DNA from: a virus | Direction: 5' to 3' (one strand) | Virus record (IMG/VR): IMGVR_UViG_3300025141_013414 | Location: 1-26,422 of that record | DNA length: 26,422 nucleotides | Shown here: positions 6,111 through 12,513 of the stretch, piece by piece | Layout of the letters: each line of letters opens with the position of its first letter | Position numbering within the stretch: the stretch's first letter is position 1 | Translations under genes and position numbers: made by a program | Notes under the pieces: generated by a model | What the model was told of the DNA's origin: nothing | The model's input: only the letters and a program-made list of their open reading frames with translations | The model's database searches: none

Positions 6111-6536
6111 ATGAAACTTACAAAAACAAAGCTACAACAAATTATTAAGGAAGAATTAAATACCGCTCTCAAAGAATATGGAATCGGTGGTCCATTTCGT
6201 GTTGACAGTGGTCGTGGTGGGATTTCTGATTCAGAAACTCCAGAAGAATTTGTAAAACATATATATCGTTATTTAGATGATTGGAGTAAATGGTATCAAG
6301 AAAGCGGCAATCCCCGTGACGAAAGAGCATTGATAAATCAATTAGATTCGAGGACGTTGCGGAATATTCTTAATACTGGTGGCATGTTAGCCAATCCAAC
6401 CGGGTTTGACCCACGCCCAGCAGCAGGAATGGGACCAGCACTTCATAAGTTTATGTCTAGGGTGGACCCTAAACTGCAAAAGGATCGAGATGTCCAAAGT
6501 GTTGAACAAACAACTTTTCGAAAACTTGATCATTAA
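6111..6536 (+). CDS. Hypothetical protein with N-terminal KLxxIIKEEL helix
   Basis: This 141-residue protein has a strong Shine-Dalgarno sequence (CAGGAG at about 6099-6104) and begins MKLTKTKLQQIIKEELNTAL. This amphipathic N-terminal helix recurs in other proteins of the window (Met161 of the gene at 2870; the repeats in the gene at 4305). It is followed by a Gly-rich linker (YGIGGPFRVDSGRGG) and a helical domain. No catalytic motif or membrane segment is visible. It follows tRNA-Gly by 48 bases and precedes the tmRNA promoter, so it probably shares the transcript from the promoter at 5829. The helix may be a sorting or interaction tag (inference). Function unknown. Confidence 0.65.
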   Translation: MKLTKTKLQQIIKEELNTALKEYGIGGPFRVDSGRGGISDSETPEEFVKHIYRYLDDWSKWYQESGNPRDERALINQLDSRTLRNILNTGGMLANPTGFDPRPAAGMGPALHKFMSRVDPKLQKDRDVQSVEQTTFRKLDH

Positions 6537-6547
6537 ATTAATTCCCC

Positions 6548-6576
6548 TTCACATTCCAAAAAAAATCTGCTATAAT
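6548..6576 (+). promoter_or_regulatory. Near-consensus sigma70 promoter of the tmRNA
   Basis: TTCACA (6548-6553) and a perfect TATAAT (6571-6576) are 17 bases apart. The predicted transcription start (about 6583) lies 5-8 bases before the mature 5' end of the tmRNA at 6590. That is consistent with a short leader removed by RNase P. It lies in the 53-base gap after the preceding gene and is among the strongest promoters in the window. Confidence 0.85.
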
Positions 6577-6636
6577 ACTTATACACTACGGGGGTGAACT
6601 GGATTCGACTGGGTGTCGAGATAGATTTGTGCAAGG

Positions 6637-6663
6637 GTGTATAAGCAAACACTAAAAGGCTTA
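6637..6663 (+). other. tmRNA pseudoknot PK1
   Basis: GTGT (6637-6640) pairs with ACAC (6649-6652), and TAAGC (6642-6646) pairs with GCTTA (6659-6663). The crossing arrangement is an H-type pseudoknot. It ends 12 bases before the resume codon at 6676, the spacing expected for PK1, which is needed for tag translation in characterised tmRNAs. Confidence 0.8.
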
Positions 6664-6675
6664 AAACAAATAACT

Positions 6676-6711
6676 GCTAACGATAATGTTGCATTAACTT
6701 TGGCTGCGTAA
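6676..6711 (+). CDS. tmRNA proteolysis-tag reading frame (ANDNVALTLAA)
   Basis: The resume codon GCT at 6676 opens a frame reading ANDNVALTLAA and ending with TAA at 6709-6711. The start AND and the end LAA match bacterial ssrA tags (E. coli ANDENYALAA). The upstream bases AAATAACT correspond to the conserved element before the resume codon. With the alanine carried on the tmRNA the full tag would be 12 residues. The terminal LAA is the ClpXP recognition end in known systems, so tagged proteins should be degraded by host proteases. Confidence 0.9.
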   Translation, partial: ANDNVALTLAA

Positions 6712-6717
6712 GCAAAC

Positions 6718-6766
6718 AAAGCGGGGTTTTTACGGTTTTTCCTTGTTACCCAATAAACCGTGCTTT
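6718..6766 (+). other. tmRNA pseudoknot downstream of the tag (PK2-like)
   Basis: An outer AAAGC/GCTTT stem (6718-6722 with 6762-6766) encloses crossing helices GGGT/ACCC (6724-6727 with 6748-6751) and ACGGTTT/AAACCGT (6732-6738 with 6755-6761). It starts 6 bases after the tag stop. It is the only pseudoknot found between the tag and the embedded gene. The usual PK3 and PK4 are not visible. Confidence 0.7.
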
Positions 6767-6798
6767 AAATTAACACACAGACAGAGAGGAGAAATACT

Positions 6799-6990
6799 AT
6801 GTCAGAGAATAACAATAGAAACGGATACGAAATTAGGCAAGGATTGCTACAGCAAGCCCAACGAATTGTAGAGCAGAACGCTCATATGCAATTTGAAACA
6901 AGCGGCAAAAAAAATTGGACGCCTGTTACTTCTGAACAAGTTATTAAAGTTGCAGAAGAACTTAATTCTTTCGTCCAAAAGAAAGATTAA
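6799..6990 (+). CDS. 63-residue phage protein encoded inside the tmRNA
   Basis: The ATG at 6799 has a strong Shine-Dalgarno sequence (GAGAGGAG, with AGGAG at 6787-6791 and a 7-base spacer). The product begins MSENNNRNGYEIRQGLLQQA, followed by QRIVEQNAHMQFE, then a TPVTSEQVIKVAEELNSFV helix and a lysine-rich end. The NRNGYEIR..LL.QA start matches, from memory, a small-protein family common in T4-like and marine phages whose function is unknown. The protein is helical, soluble and without a signal peptide. It lies wholly between the PK2-like knot and the 3' P2 strand of the tmRNA. The stop at 6988-6990 is only 7 bases before that strand (6998), so a terminating ribosome would occlude P2. It has no separate promoter that I can see and is presumably read from the tmRNA promoter. 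Confidence 0.85.
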   Translation: MSENNNRNGYEIRQGLLQQAQRIVEQNAHMQFETSGKKNWTPVTSEQVIKVAEELNSFVQKKD

Positions 6991-7057
6991 AGTTTAACCT
7001 TGTATATCACAAACTGTTAAAACATTTAGGACGCGGGTTCGATTCCCGCCACCTCCA

Positions 7058-7918
7058 TTAAATATTGATCAGATCAATGATGAGCTTAAATTGTTTATAA
7101 TTTTTTAATAGTCGATTCATCGCAGATCGAAGTGTCATGTAGATCTGGGTATTTGTTGTTGCCATACAAAGATTTTCAAATCCTCTATAAGCTGAGTGTG
7201 TTGCTCCAACAACTTCTCCATAACTGTTTAAAATAGGAGAACCAGAAGATCCTCCTTTTGTTGGTATTGAAAAGGCATAGGATGTTCTTCTACCATTTCG
7301 CATTTTCATTGGTCCCAAATAAAATCCCTCAAATAATGGAATCATTTTTGAAGACCAAACGCCCATTGGTGCAGCGATGTTATAGTATTTCTCACCAATT
7401 AGTGGTGGATTTTTTGAAATTATTAATTCTGGAAGAGGAATTTTAGCAGATCCTAGAATACAAATGTCAGTTTTTAGATCAAATTTGAGCGGAATAGACG
7501 CATAGGTTCTTCCCTTATAATCACTTAAGATAAAAGAATTCCTTTCCTTAAACTTCCAGTCAGGATCTCGTGCATTAAAATCGGGGATAAAATAATTTAT
7601 TTGCTTTCCCACCATAAAAGAGCAAACATGTGCTGATGTTGCCACAAGAGTTATTTCTCTGTCGTGGCCAACAATAAATCCAGAAGCAGACGATCTTAAA
7701 TCAAGTTCATATTCTTCAGATCGAGCATAGTCGGGAGCAGTTGATGTTTTGGTAACAACAATGTTTTTGTAAACATCAATTTTTATAAAAGATCTCCTTT
7801 TATCTCTGAAAAGATCTCCTGGGCCGAAAAGATAAGAACTGTTAACACAAGATGAACATCCAACAAGTGTTATGAACATCATGGTTGATAAAATAAGTTT
7901 TGCGACCGCATCTTTCAA
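7058..7918 (-). CDS. Lipoprotein trypsin-like serine protease
   Basis: The product has 286 residues from a TTG (AGGAG lies 13 bases upstream, slightly far). The N terminus is a lipoprotein signal: a basic start, a hydrophobic segment (VAKLILSTMMFITLVGC) and a lipobox LVGC with Cys21. The body is a chymotrypsin-fold serine protease: His97 in TSAHVC, Asp151 in LKTDICIL and Ser225 in KGGSSGSPIL form the expected triad with trypsin/HtrA-type spacing. No PDZ domain follows. It should be lipid-anchored in the host envelope, facing the periplasm. It is the only convincing minus-strand gene, and its stop codon abuts the last base of the tmRNA. Possible roles are host-envelope remodelling, exclusion of other phages or protein processing (inference). 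Confidence 0.8.
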   Translation of the reverse strand: MKDAVAKLILSTMMFITLVGCSSCVNSSYLFGPGDLFRDKRRSFIKIDVYKNIVVTKTSTAPDYARSEEYELDLRSSASGFIVGHDREITLVATSAHVCSFMVGKQINYFIPDFNARDPDWKFKERNSFILSDYKGRTYASIPLKFDLKTDICILGSAKIPLPELIISKNPPLIGEKYYNIAAPMGVWSSKMIPLFEGFYLGPMKMRNGRRTSYAFSIPTKGGSSGSPILNSYGEVVGATHSAYRGFENLCMATTNTQIYMTLRSAMNRLLKNYKQFKLIIDLINI

Positions 7919-8023
7919 ATTACAAAAGTGTCTCCTATAAAGTAACTATAATGAGAAAACTCAAAACACCCGCCTATTTATTATTGAGCCTGTGGCTGAC
8001 ACTAATTCAAATAGAAGGATTTT

Positions 8024-9349
8024 ATGGCAAAAAAGTTTTATGTTTTAGATACAAGCGTGTATCTTACAGATTATCGTGCAATTTTCTCTTATAGTAATAA
8101 CGACATTATCATTCCTTTAGTTGTTTTAGAAGAACTAGATAATTGTAAAAAAAGACCAAATGGTGTCGGAGTAAATGCTAGAAGCATTATTAGAACATTA
8201 GACGAATTAAGAGAAAAGGGCAATTTTCAAAAAGGAATTAGAATTCGAAAAGGATTGGGTCTTTGTTTTACGAAAGCACCAGACTTATCAGAGCTTCCAG
8301 CAGGCTTTTCTCCCACAGTTGCAGACCACCAAATTATTGCAACAGCCTTAACAATTAAAAAAGAATTTCCTGGACGAAAGGTTATTGTTGCTTCCAACGA
8401 CATAAATTTAAGAATTAAATGTGATGCTGTTGGTTTAAACGCTGAAGGGTACAAGTCAGAAAAGGTTATTAAAACTGCACACGAGCTTTATAGTGGATTT
8501 GCGAAAGTTTTAGTAGATGATCAGATTATTGATAGATTTTATGCAGGAGAACAAATCTTTTTATCTGATGCTGTTGATGGAAAGCCTGAATTATATGCCA
8601 ATCAATTTGTGATGTTAGTTTCTTCTTCCAATGAAAAGAAAACCGCAATTACAAGATTTGTCGATACTCTTTCACCATTTAAAAAAATCCCAGATCGAAA
8701 AGAAGAAGATGGTTGGGGTATAAGTCCTAAGAATAAAGAACAAAATTTTGCCCTTGATCTTCTTTTGGATCCTGAGATTCCTATTGTTTCTTTAATTGGA
8801 AAAGCTGGAAGTGGAAAAACTTTGTGTGCTCTTGCTGCTGGGTTACAACAAGTCATGGGCGAGGATTCTCCTTATAATCGCATGATTGTTTCAAGACCCA
8901 TTATGCCAATGGGTAAAGATTTAGGATATTTGCCTGGAACAATGGAAGAAAAAATGGCTCCTTGGCTTGCGCCAATTCAGGATAATCTGAGATTTCTATT
9001 TGGTGATGATAATTTGATGTTGACTCAATACATGCAAAAAAAGATTATTGAAATAGAAGCATTAACTTATATAAGAGGAAGATCAATTCAGAAAGCTTAC
9101 ATTATTATTGATGAGTGTCAAAATTTAACACGACATGAAATTAAAACTATTTTAACTCGTGTTGGGCATGGAAGTAAGATTGTTTTGACTGGAGATATTG
9201 AACAAATTGATAATGTTAATATAGATGAAACCTCTAATGGTTTAACTTATGCAATTGAAAAACTCAAACCTTATGATATTACAGGTCACATTACATTCTT
9301 GAAGGGAGAGCGGTCTAAAGTAGCAACTTTGACATCTAAAGTTCTTTAA
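8024..9349 (+). CDS. phoH: PIN-PhoH fusion ATPase (YlaK/PhoH2-like)
   Basis: The 441-residue protein has an N-terminal PIN domain (residues 1 to about 150: FYVLDTSVYL with Asp9, VVLEELDN, VADHQIIA with Asp101, VIVASNDINL with Asp126), giving the usual acidic nuclease site. A PhoH ATPase domain follows (about 235-441), with Walker A GKAGSGKT at 259-266, Walker B IIIDECQN at 360-367 and VLTGDIEQID downstream. PIN-PhoH proteins are described as ATP-dependent RNA-unwinding ribonucleases, and phoH is a common auxiliary gene of marine phages, usually without a PIN domain. A GGA-rich ribosome site (AGAAGGAT) precedes the ATG. It is divergent from the protease gene across a 105-base gap. Confidence 0.9.
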   Translation: MAKKFYVLDTSVYLTDYRAIFSYSNNDIIIPLVVLEELDNCKKRPNGVGVNARSIIRTLDELREKGNFQKGIRIRKGLGLCFTKAPDLSELPAGFSPTVADHQIIATALTIKKEFPGRKVIVASNDINLRIKCDAVGLNAEGYKSEKVIKTAHELYSGFAKVLVDDQIIDRFYAGEQIFLSDAVDGKPELYANQFVMLVSSSNEKKTAITRFVDTLSPFKKIPDRKEEDGWGISPKNKEQNFALDLLLDPEIPIVSLIGKAGSGKTLCALAAGLQQVMGEDSPYNRMIVSRPIMPMGKDLGYLPGTMEEKMAPWLAPIQDNLRFLFGDDNLMLTQYMQKKIIEIEALTYIRGRSIQKAYIIIDECQNLTRHEIKTILTRVGHGSKIVLTGDIEQIDNVNIDETSNGLTYAIEKLKPYDITGHITFLKGERSKVATLTSKVL

Positions 9350-9371
9350 TTTTAAAATGACTTATGAAATA

Positions 9372-9380
9372 TGATACAAT
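9372..9380 (+). promoter_or_regulatory. Extended -10 promoter with short leader
   Basis: TGATACAAT has a TG one base before TACAAT (9375-9380), an extended -10. The -35 position (about 9352-9357, TTAAAA) is weak. Transcription would begin near 9387, leaving only about 14 bases before the ATG at 9401, with no Shine-Dalgarno sequence in them. Confidence 0.45.
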
Positions 9381-9400
9381 AAAATTGTAAATTTCAAATT

Positions 9401-10090
9401 ATGAAAGAATACATAAAAGAAACTTCAAGAAAGAAGAAAGAATATTATCTTTATAACGTTCCGATTCACATTATACATCCATTTCTTGATCACATTAATA
9501 TTGATGAAGTAATAGAAGAAGTGAAGAAATCAATTCCTTATAAATTTGTTCAAGGTCTTGATGTGATTTACATTGGAGAATTTCCAGAACTTGATGCTAG
9601 AAAGATTTCAGCCATGTTTATAGATGGTGCAATTTATCTGTCATCTTTTAATGATTTCCCAGAAGTAAGTGAAGAAATAATTATTAAAGACATCATTCAT
9701 GAATTAGCTCATATGCTTGAAGATAGATTTGGTTCAGAAATCTATAGTGATGGAAGAATTTTTAATGAATACAATGGAAAGAAAAAACGCTTAGTGTCTA
9801 TGTTAAGGGCAAGTGGATTATCTTTTTCAGGTATGGGTTCTCTATTCTTTTCAGAAGATCGTGTTGATGAATTGGATGATTTTCTATTAAAACAACTTGG
9901 ATATGACAAATTGTCTCTTATGACTGCTGGGTTATTTTTATCTCCGTATTCTGTAACTTCAATACGTGAATACTTTGCTAATGGATTTGAAGAATTCGTA
10001 AGAGGCGAAGCAGACTATTTAAAAGAAATTAATCCTATTTTATTTGATAAAATAAAGGAATTATTTACAAAAGGAGAAGAAAATGGTTGA
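9401..10090 (+). CDS. Zincin metalloprotease-like protein (HELAH)
   Basis: This 229-residue protein contains DIIHELAHMLEDRFG with HELAH at 100-104 (HExxH). Much later, SIREYFANGFEEFVRG near residues 190-205 matches the E-Y-F-A pattern that supplies the third zinc ligand in anthrax-lethal-factor-like (ATLF) and related peptidases. There is no signal peptide, so it is probably cytoplasmic or packaged in the virion. The ATG at 9401 has no Shine-Dalgarno sequence; an extended -10 lies just upstream. Its last bases overlap the next gene's ATG by 8 bases. The substrate is unknown. Confidence 0.7.
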   Translation: MKEYIKETSRKKKEYYLYNVPIHIIHPFLDHINIDEVIEEVKKSIPYKFVQGLDVIYIGEFPELDARKISAMFIDGAIYLSSFNDFPEVSEEIIIKDIIHELAHMLEDRFGSEIYSDGRIFNEYNGKKKRLVSMLRASGLSFSGMGSLFFSEDRVDELDDFLLKQLGYDKLSLMTAGLFLSPYSVTSIREYFANGFEEFVRGEADYLKEINPILFDKIKELFTKGEENG

Positions 10091-10376
10091 ATATGAAATT
10101 AAACAAGAGAAAGACAAAATAACAGTTAATGTAAAACTTAAGAAAAGAGATGGAAGGGATCCTCTCACCTGTGTTACCACCAATACTGTTTTAAAATATT
10201 TAAATGAGCAAAAGATTAACTTAAAGGGGTATAGTTTACCCGACTATACAGCACAAACCCTTAATAACGAATCTGGACCTTGGGAAAGAACATTAATTTT
10301 TACTAAAGATACACTTGACAAACCCAAGAAAAGTGTGGTATCCTCTAGTACAACTAAGAAGGTAAAAGCTGAATAG
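10083..10376 (+). CDS. Hypothetical basic protein
   Basis: The 97-residue protein starts inside the end of the zincin gene with AGGAGAAGAA just upstream, a good ribosome site. The first half (VEYEIKQEKDKITVNVKLKK) looks like two beta strands. The middle contains DPLTCVTTNTVLKYLNEQ, and the end is rich in Lys, Ser and Thr (KKSVVSSSTTKKVKAE). No catalytic or membrane motif is visible. The overlap implies co-translation with the zincin, so it may be a partner or substrate of it (inference). Not recognised. Confidence 0.6.
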   Translation: MVEYEIKQEKDKITVNVKLKKRDGRDPLTCVTTNTVLKYLNEQKINLKGYSLPDYTAQTLNNESGPWERTLIFTKDTLDKPKKSVVSSSTTKKVKAE

Positions 10377-10407
10377 TTTTTATCACTTGTTGATTAGAGA
10401 GGAATAG

Positions 10408-11175
10408 ATGCCACACATTTCATTTAGTGAATTAAAAAATTGGGATTTTTGCCCCTTTTATCATAAATTAACTTATGTTGATAGAATTAAACTTTTCCAA
10501 GGAAATGTTTATACTGCATTTGGAACAGCCCTCCATGAAACTTGCGAGAAGCTGTCACTTAATGAAAATACAGATTATGAAACAGTTTTTAAACATTCTT
10601 TTAAAGATGAACTTAACAAACTGAAAGAAATTCCTGAAGAACATGCCCCAATGATTCGTGAAATGAAGGAACAGGGTCTTGAATTGGCATCAATGATTTT
10701 AATGTCTTTAAAGATTAAGTTTCCTGGTTATAAAGTTTTTTCAGCAGAAGAAAAAATAATCGAATCAATTGAAGACATGCCAGACGATTATGACTACAAA
10801 GGTTTTTTAGATTTAGTCATTCAAACTCCTGATGGTAAGTATCATATTATTGATTGGAAATCATGTTCGTGGGGTTGGGACATGCAAAGAAGAACAGATA
10901 AAATTACCACCTATCAGTTGACCTATTATAAAAAGTTCTTTTGCAAAAAACATAACATAGAGCCACAGAAAGTGGAAACCTATTTCGGATTATTGAAGCG
11001 AACAGCCAAAAAAGACAAGGTAGAAATCTTCAGAGTTTCCAGTGGTGAAAGAAAAATTAATAATGCATTAAAAATCTTAAACAAAGCCGTGTATAATATC
11101 TCCAAAGGCAATCATCCAAAGAATCGCTTAAGTTGTAAAAAGTGTGAATTTGACAAAACACAATGGTGCCCATAA
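10408..11175 (+). CDS. PD-(D/E)XK nuclease, RecB/Cas4-like
   Basis: The 255-residue protein starts at an ATG after AGAGAGGAATAG. The core nuclease motifs are TALHETCE (His43), the AEEK segment (near 113-116), GFLDLV (Asp135) and IIDWKS (Asp149, Lys151), followed by TYQLTYY (Gln170), as in RecB-family nucleases. Cys15 (DFCPFYHK) together with Cys243, Cys246 and Cys254 (SCKKCEF..WCP) matches the one-plus-three cysteine pattern that holds a [4Fe-4S] cluster in Cas4 and AddB. It probably degrades or trims DNA during replication or recombination. No CRISPR array or other cas gene is present, so it is a phage DNA-metabolism enzyme rather than an adaptation protein. Confidence 0.8.
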   Translation: MPHISFSELKNWDFCPFYHKLTYVDRIKLFQGNVYTAFGTALHETCEKLSLNENTDYETVFKHSFKDELNKLKEIPEEHAPMIREMKEQGLELASMILMSLKIKFPGYKVFSAEEKIIESIEDMPDDYDYKGFLDLVIQTPDGKYHIIDWKSCSWGWDMQRRTDKITTYQLTYYKKFFCKKHNIEPQKVETYFGLLKRTAKKDKVEIFRVSSGERKINNALKILNKAVYNISKGNHPKNRLSCKKCEFDKTQWCP

Positions 11176-11184
11176 GGAGAATAG

Positions 11185-12513
11185 GTGTCCGATAAGAAAA
11201 TAAAAATTTTAACAATCTCAGATCATCCACTATCACCATCTGGAGTTGGAACACAAACAAAGTATTTTATTGTTGAGTTGTTAAAAACTGGTAAATTTGA
11301 GTTTGTAAGTCTCGGCGGTGCAATCAAACACGAAAACTACCAACCCGTAAAAGTCGAAGAATTTAAAGATGATTGGATAATCTATCCCATTGATGGATAT
11401 GGAAATCCAGAAATGCTTCGCTCTATTCTTAGATCTTCAAAACCAGACATTTTGTGGTTTATGACAGATCCTCGTTTTTATCCTTGGCTTTGGCAAATGG
11501 AAAACGAGATTCGTTCACTTGTTCCTATGGTTTATTATCATGTTTGGGACAATTTCCCCTATCCCGATTTTAATAAATGTTGGTATGATTCAAATGATGC
11601 AGTCGTAACTATTTCAAAATTAACATCGAATTTGGTTCAAACAGTATCACCCGCAGTGAAAGAAAAGTATATTCCTCACGCTGTTCCTTCTCAACTCTTT
11701 AATCCTTTACCGGCAGATAAAAGAAAAGAGTTCAGAAAAGAGAACTTTGGATTTAACGATGATGATTATTTAATTTTTTGGAATAGTAGAAATGCAAGGC
11801 GCAAACAAAGTGGCTCTTTAGTATTCTGGTATGCGGATTTCTTGACACAATTTAAGAAGAAGTACAAAGATAGAAAAGTTACTTTATTAATGCATACAGA
11901 AGCAAAAGATCCTAATGGACAAGACTTACACGCTATTGCTCAAAAGCTTGGTTTTAAAGAGAAAGAATTTTTAATTTCTGGTGTAAAGATCGACGCCCCG
12001 CACTTGTCTGCCATGTATAGTGCCGCAGATGTAACTTTGGGAATTTCAGATGCTGAAGGCTTCGGACTATCTACATTCGAATCAATGGCTTGTGAGACTC
12101 CAATTATTGTTACAATGACTGGCGGGCTCCAAGAACAAGTAACAAAAACTGATAAAGTTAGTCTTGAATCTACTCTTAAGAGAAACAAGAAGAACAAGGC
12201 CATTACAATCTATGAAAATGGAATTGGATTGGAACCTGCTTCTAAAGCAATTATTGGAAGTCAAGAAGTTCCTTATATCTATGAAGATCGGTTATCTGGA
12301 AAATCAGTCTCAGATTCTCTTATGAAGATGTATGAACTTGGACAAGAAGAGCGAAAGAAAATGGGAGAATCAGGAAGAAAGCATGTGGAAGAAAATTATG
12401 GTTTTGAAGCATTCGCATCTGATTGGTCAAATTTTATGACAGAAATTCACGATGAATGTGGATCGTGGGATACACGAAAAAATTATAAATCTTGGGAGCT
12501 TATAGAAGTATGA
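11185..12513 (+). CDS. Family 4-type glycosyltransferase
   Basis: The 442-residue protein starts at GTG 11185 with AAGGAG at 11174-11179. It has a GT-B layout: an N-terminal half beginning KIKILTISDHPLSPSGVGTQ and a C-terminal half containing the sugar-nucleotide site SDAEGFGLSTFESMACETPI near residues 289-308, the E-x7-E motif of GT4 enzymes. It should transfer a sugar from a nucleotide-sugar donor, retaining configuration. It opens the glycan locus, and its stop overlaps the next ATG (ATGA). Donor and acceptor are unknown. Confidence 0.8.
   Translation: MSDKKIKILTISDHPLSPSGVGTQTKYFIVELLKTGKFEFVSLGGAIKHENYQPVKVEEFKDDWIIYPIDGYGNPEMLRSILRSSKPDILWFMTDPRFYPWLWQMENEIRSLVPMVYYHVWDNFPYPDFNKCWYDSNDAVVTISKLTSNLVQTVSPAVKEKYIPHAVPSQLFNPLPADKRKEFRKENFGFNDDDYLIFWNSRNARRKQSGSLVFWYADFLTQFKKKYKDRKVTLLMHTEAKDPNGQDLHAIAQKLGFKEKEFLISGVKIDAPHLSAMYSAADVTLGISDAEGFGLSTFESMACETPIIVTMTGGLQEQVTKTDKVSLESTLKRNKKNKAITIYENGIGLEPASKAIIGSQEVPYIYEDRLSGKSVSDSLMKMYELGQEERKKMGESGRKHVEENYGFEAFASDWSNFMTEIHDECGSWDTRKNYKSWELIEV

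Larger units (their letters stand above)
6590..7057 (+). ncRNA. ssrA: tmRNA (ssrA) interrupted by an embedded protein gene
   Basis: The ends form a 7-bp acceptor stem (GGGGGTG 6590-6596 with CACCTCC 7050-7056). The third pair is G:U, the alanyl-tRNA synthetase identity signal, and the discriminator is A7057. CCA is not encoded. GGATTCGAC (6601-6609) is the conserved D region, and the T arm GCGGG-TTCGATT-CCCGC spans 7033-7049. Helix P2 joins 6621-6636 to 6998-7017 (CAAGG/CCTTG, TTTGTG/CACAAA, ATAG/CTGT, with bulges at 6625 and 7003-7007). PK1, the tag, its stop and one further pseudoknot follow in the normal, non-permuted order. Between that pseudoknot and the P2 3' strand, where PK3 and PK4 are expected, lies a 63-codon gene. 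The RNA is 468 nt with it and 276 nt without it. Its role is to rescue stalled ribosomes and tag their peptides. Confidence 0.93.

Noticed and set aside
6406-6597. 63-codon plus-strand frame overlapping the gene at 6111 and the tmRNA 5' end
   Set aside because: It runs through the tmRNA promoter and into the acceptor stem, in another frame than the real gene, with no ribosome site.
7064-7078. ATTGATC/GATCAAT inverted repeat after the tmRNA
   Set aside because: It is a near-palindrome with a one-base centre and no adjacent T tract. It also encodes the last protease codons, so it is not supported as a terminator.
7900-8094. 64-codon plus-strand frame with a hydrophobic segment (from ATG 7951: MRKLKTPAYLLLSLWLTL)
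   Set aside because: No Shine-Dalgarno sequence; it overlaps both the protease start and the PhoH start, and its C-terminal half is PhoH read in another frame.
10408-11175. A CRISPR-Cas locus around the Cas4-like gene
   Set aside because: No repeats of 25-40 bases with regular spacing and no other cas gene were seen on either strand.
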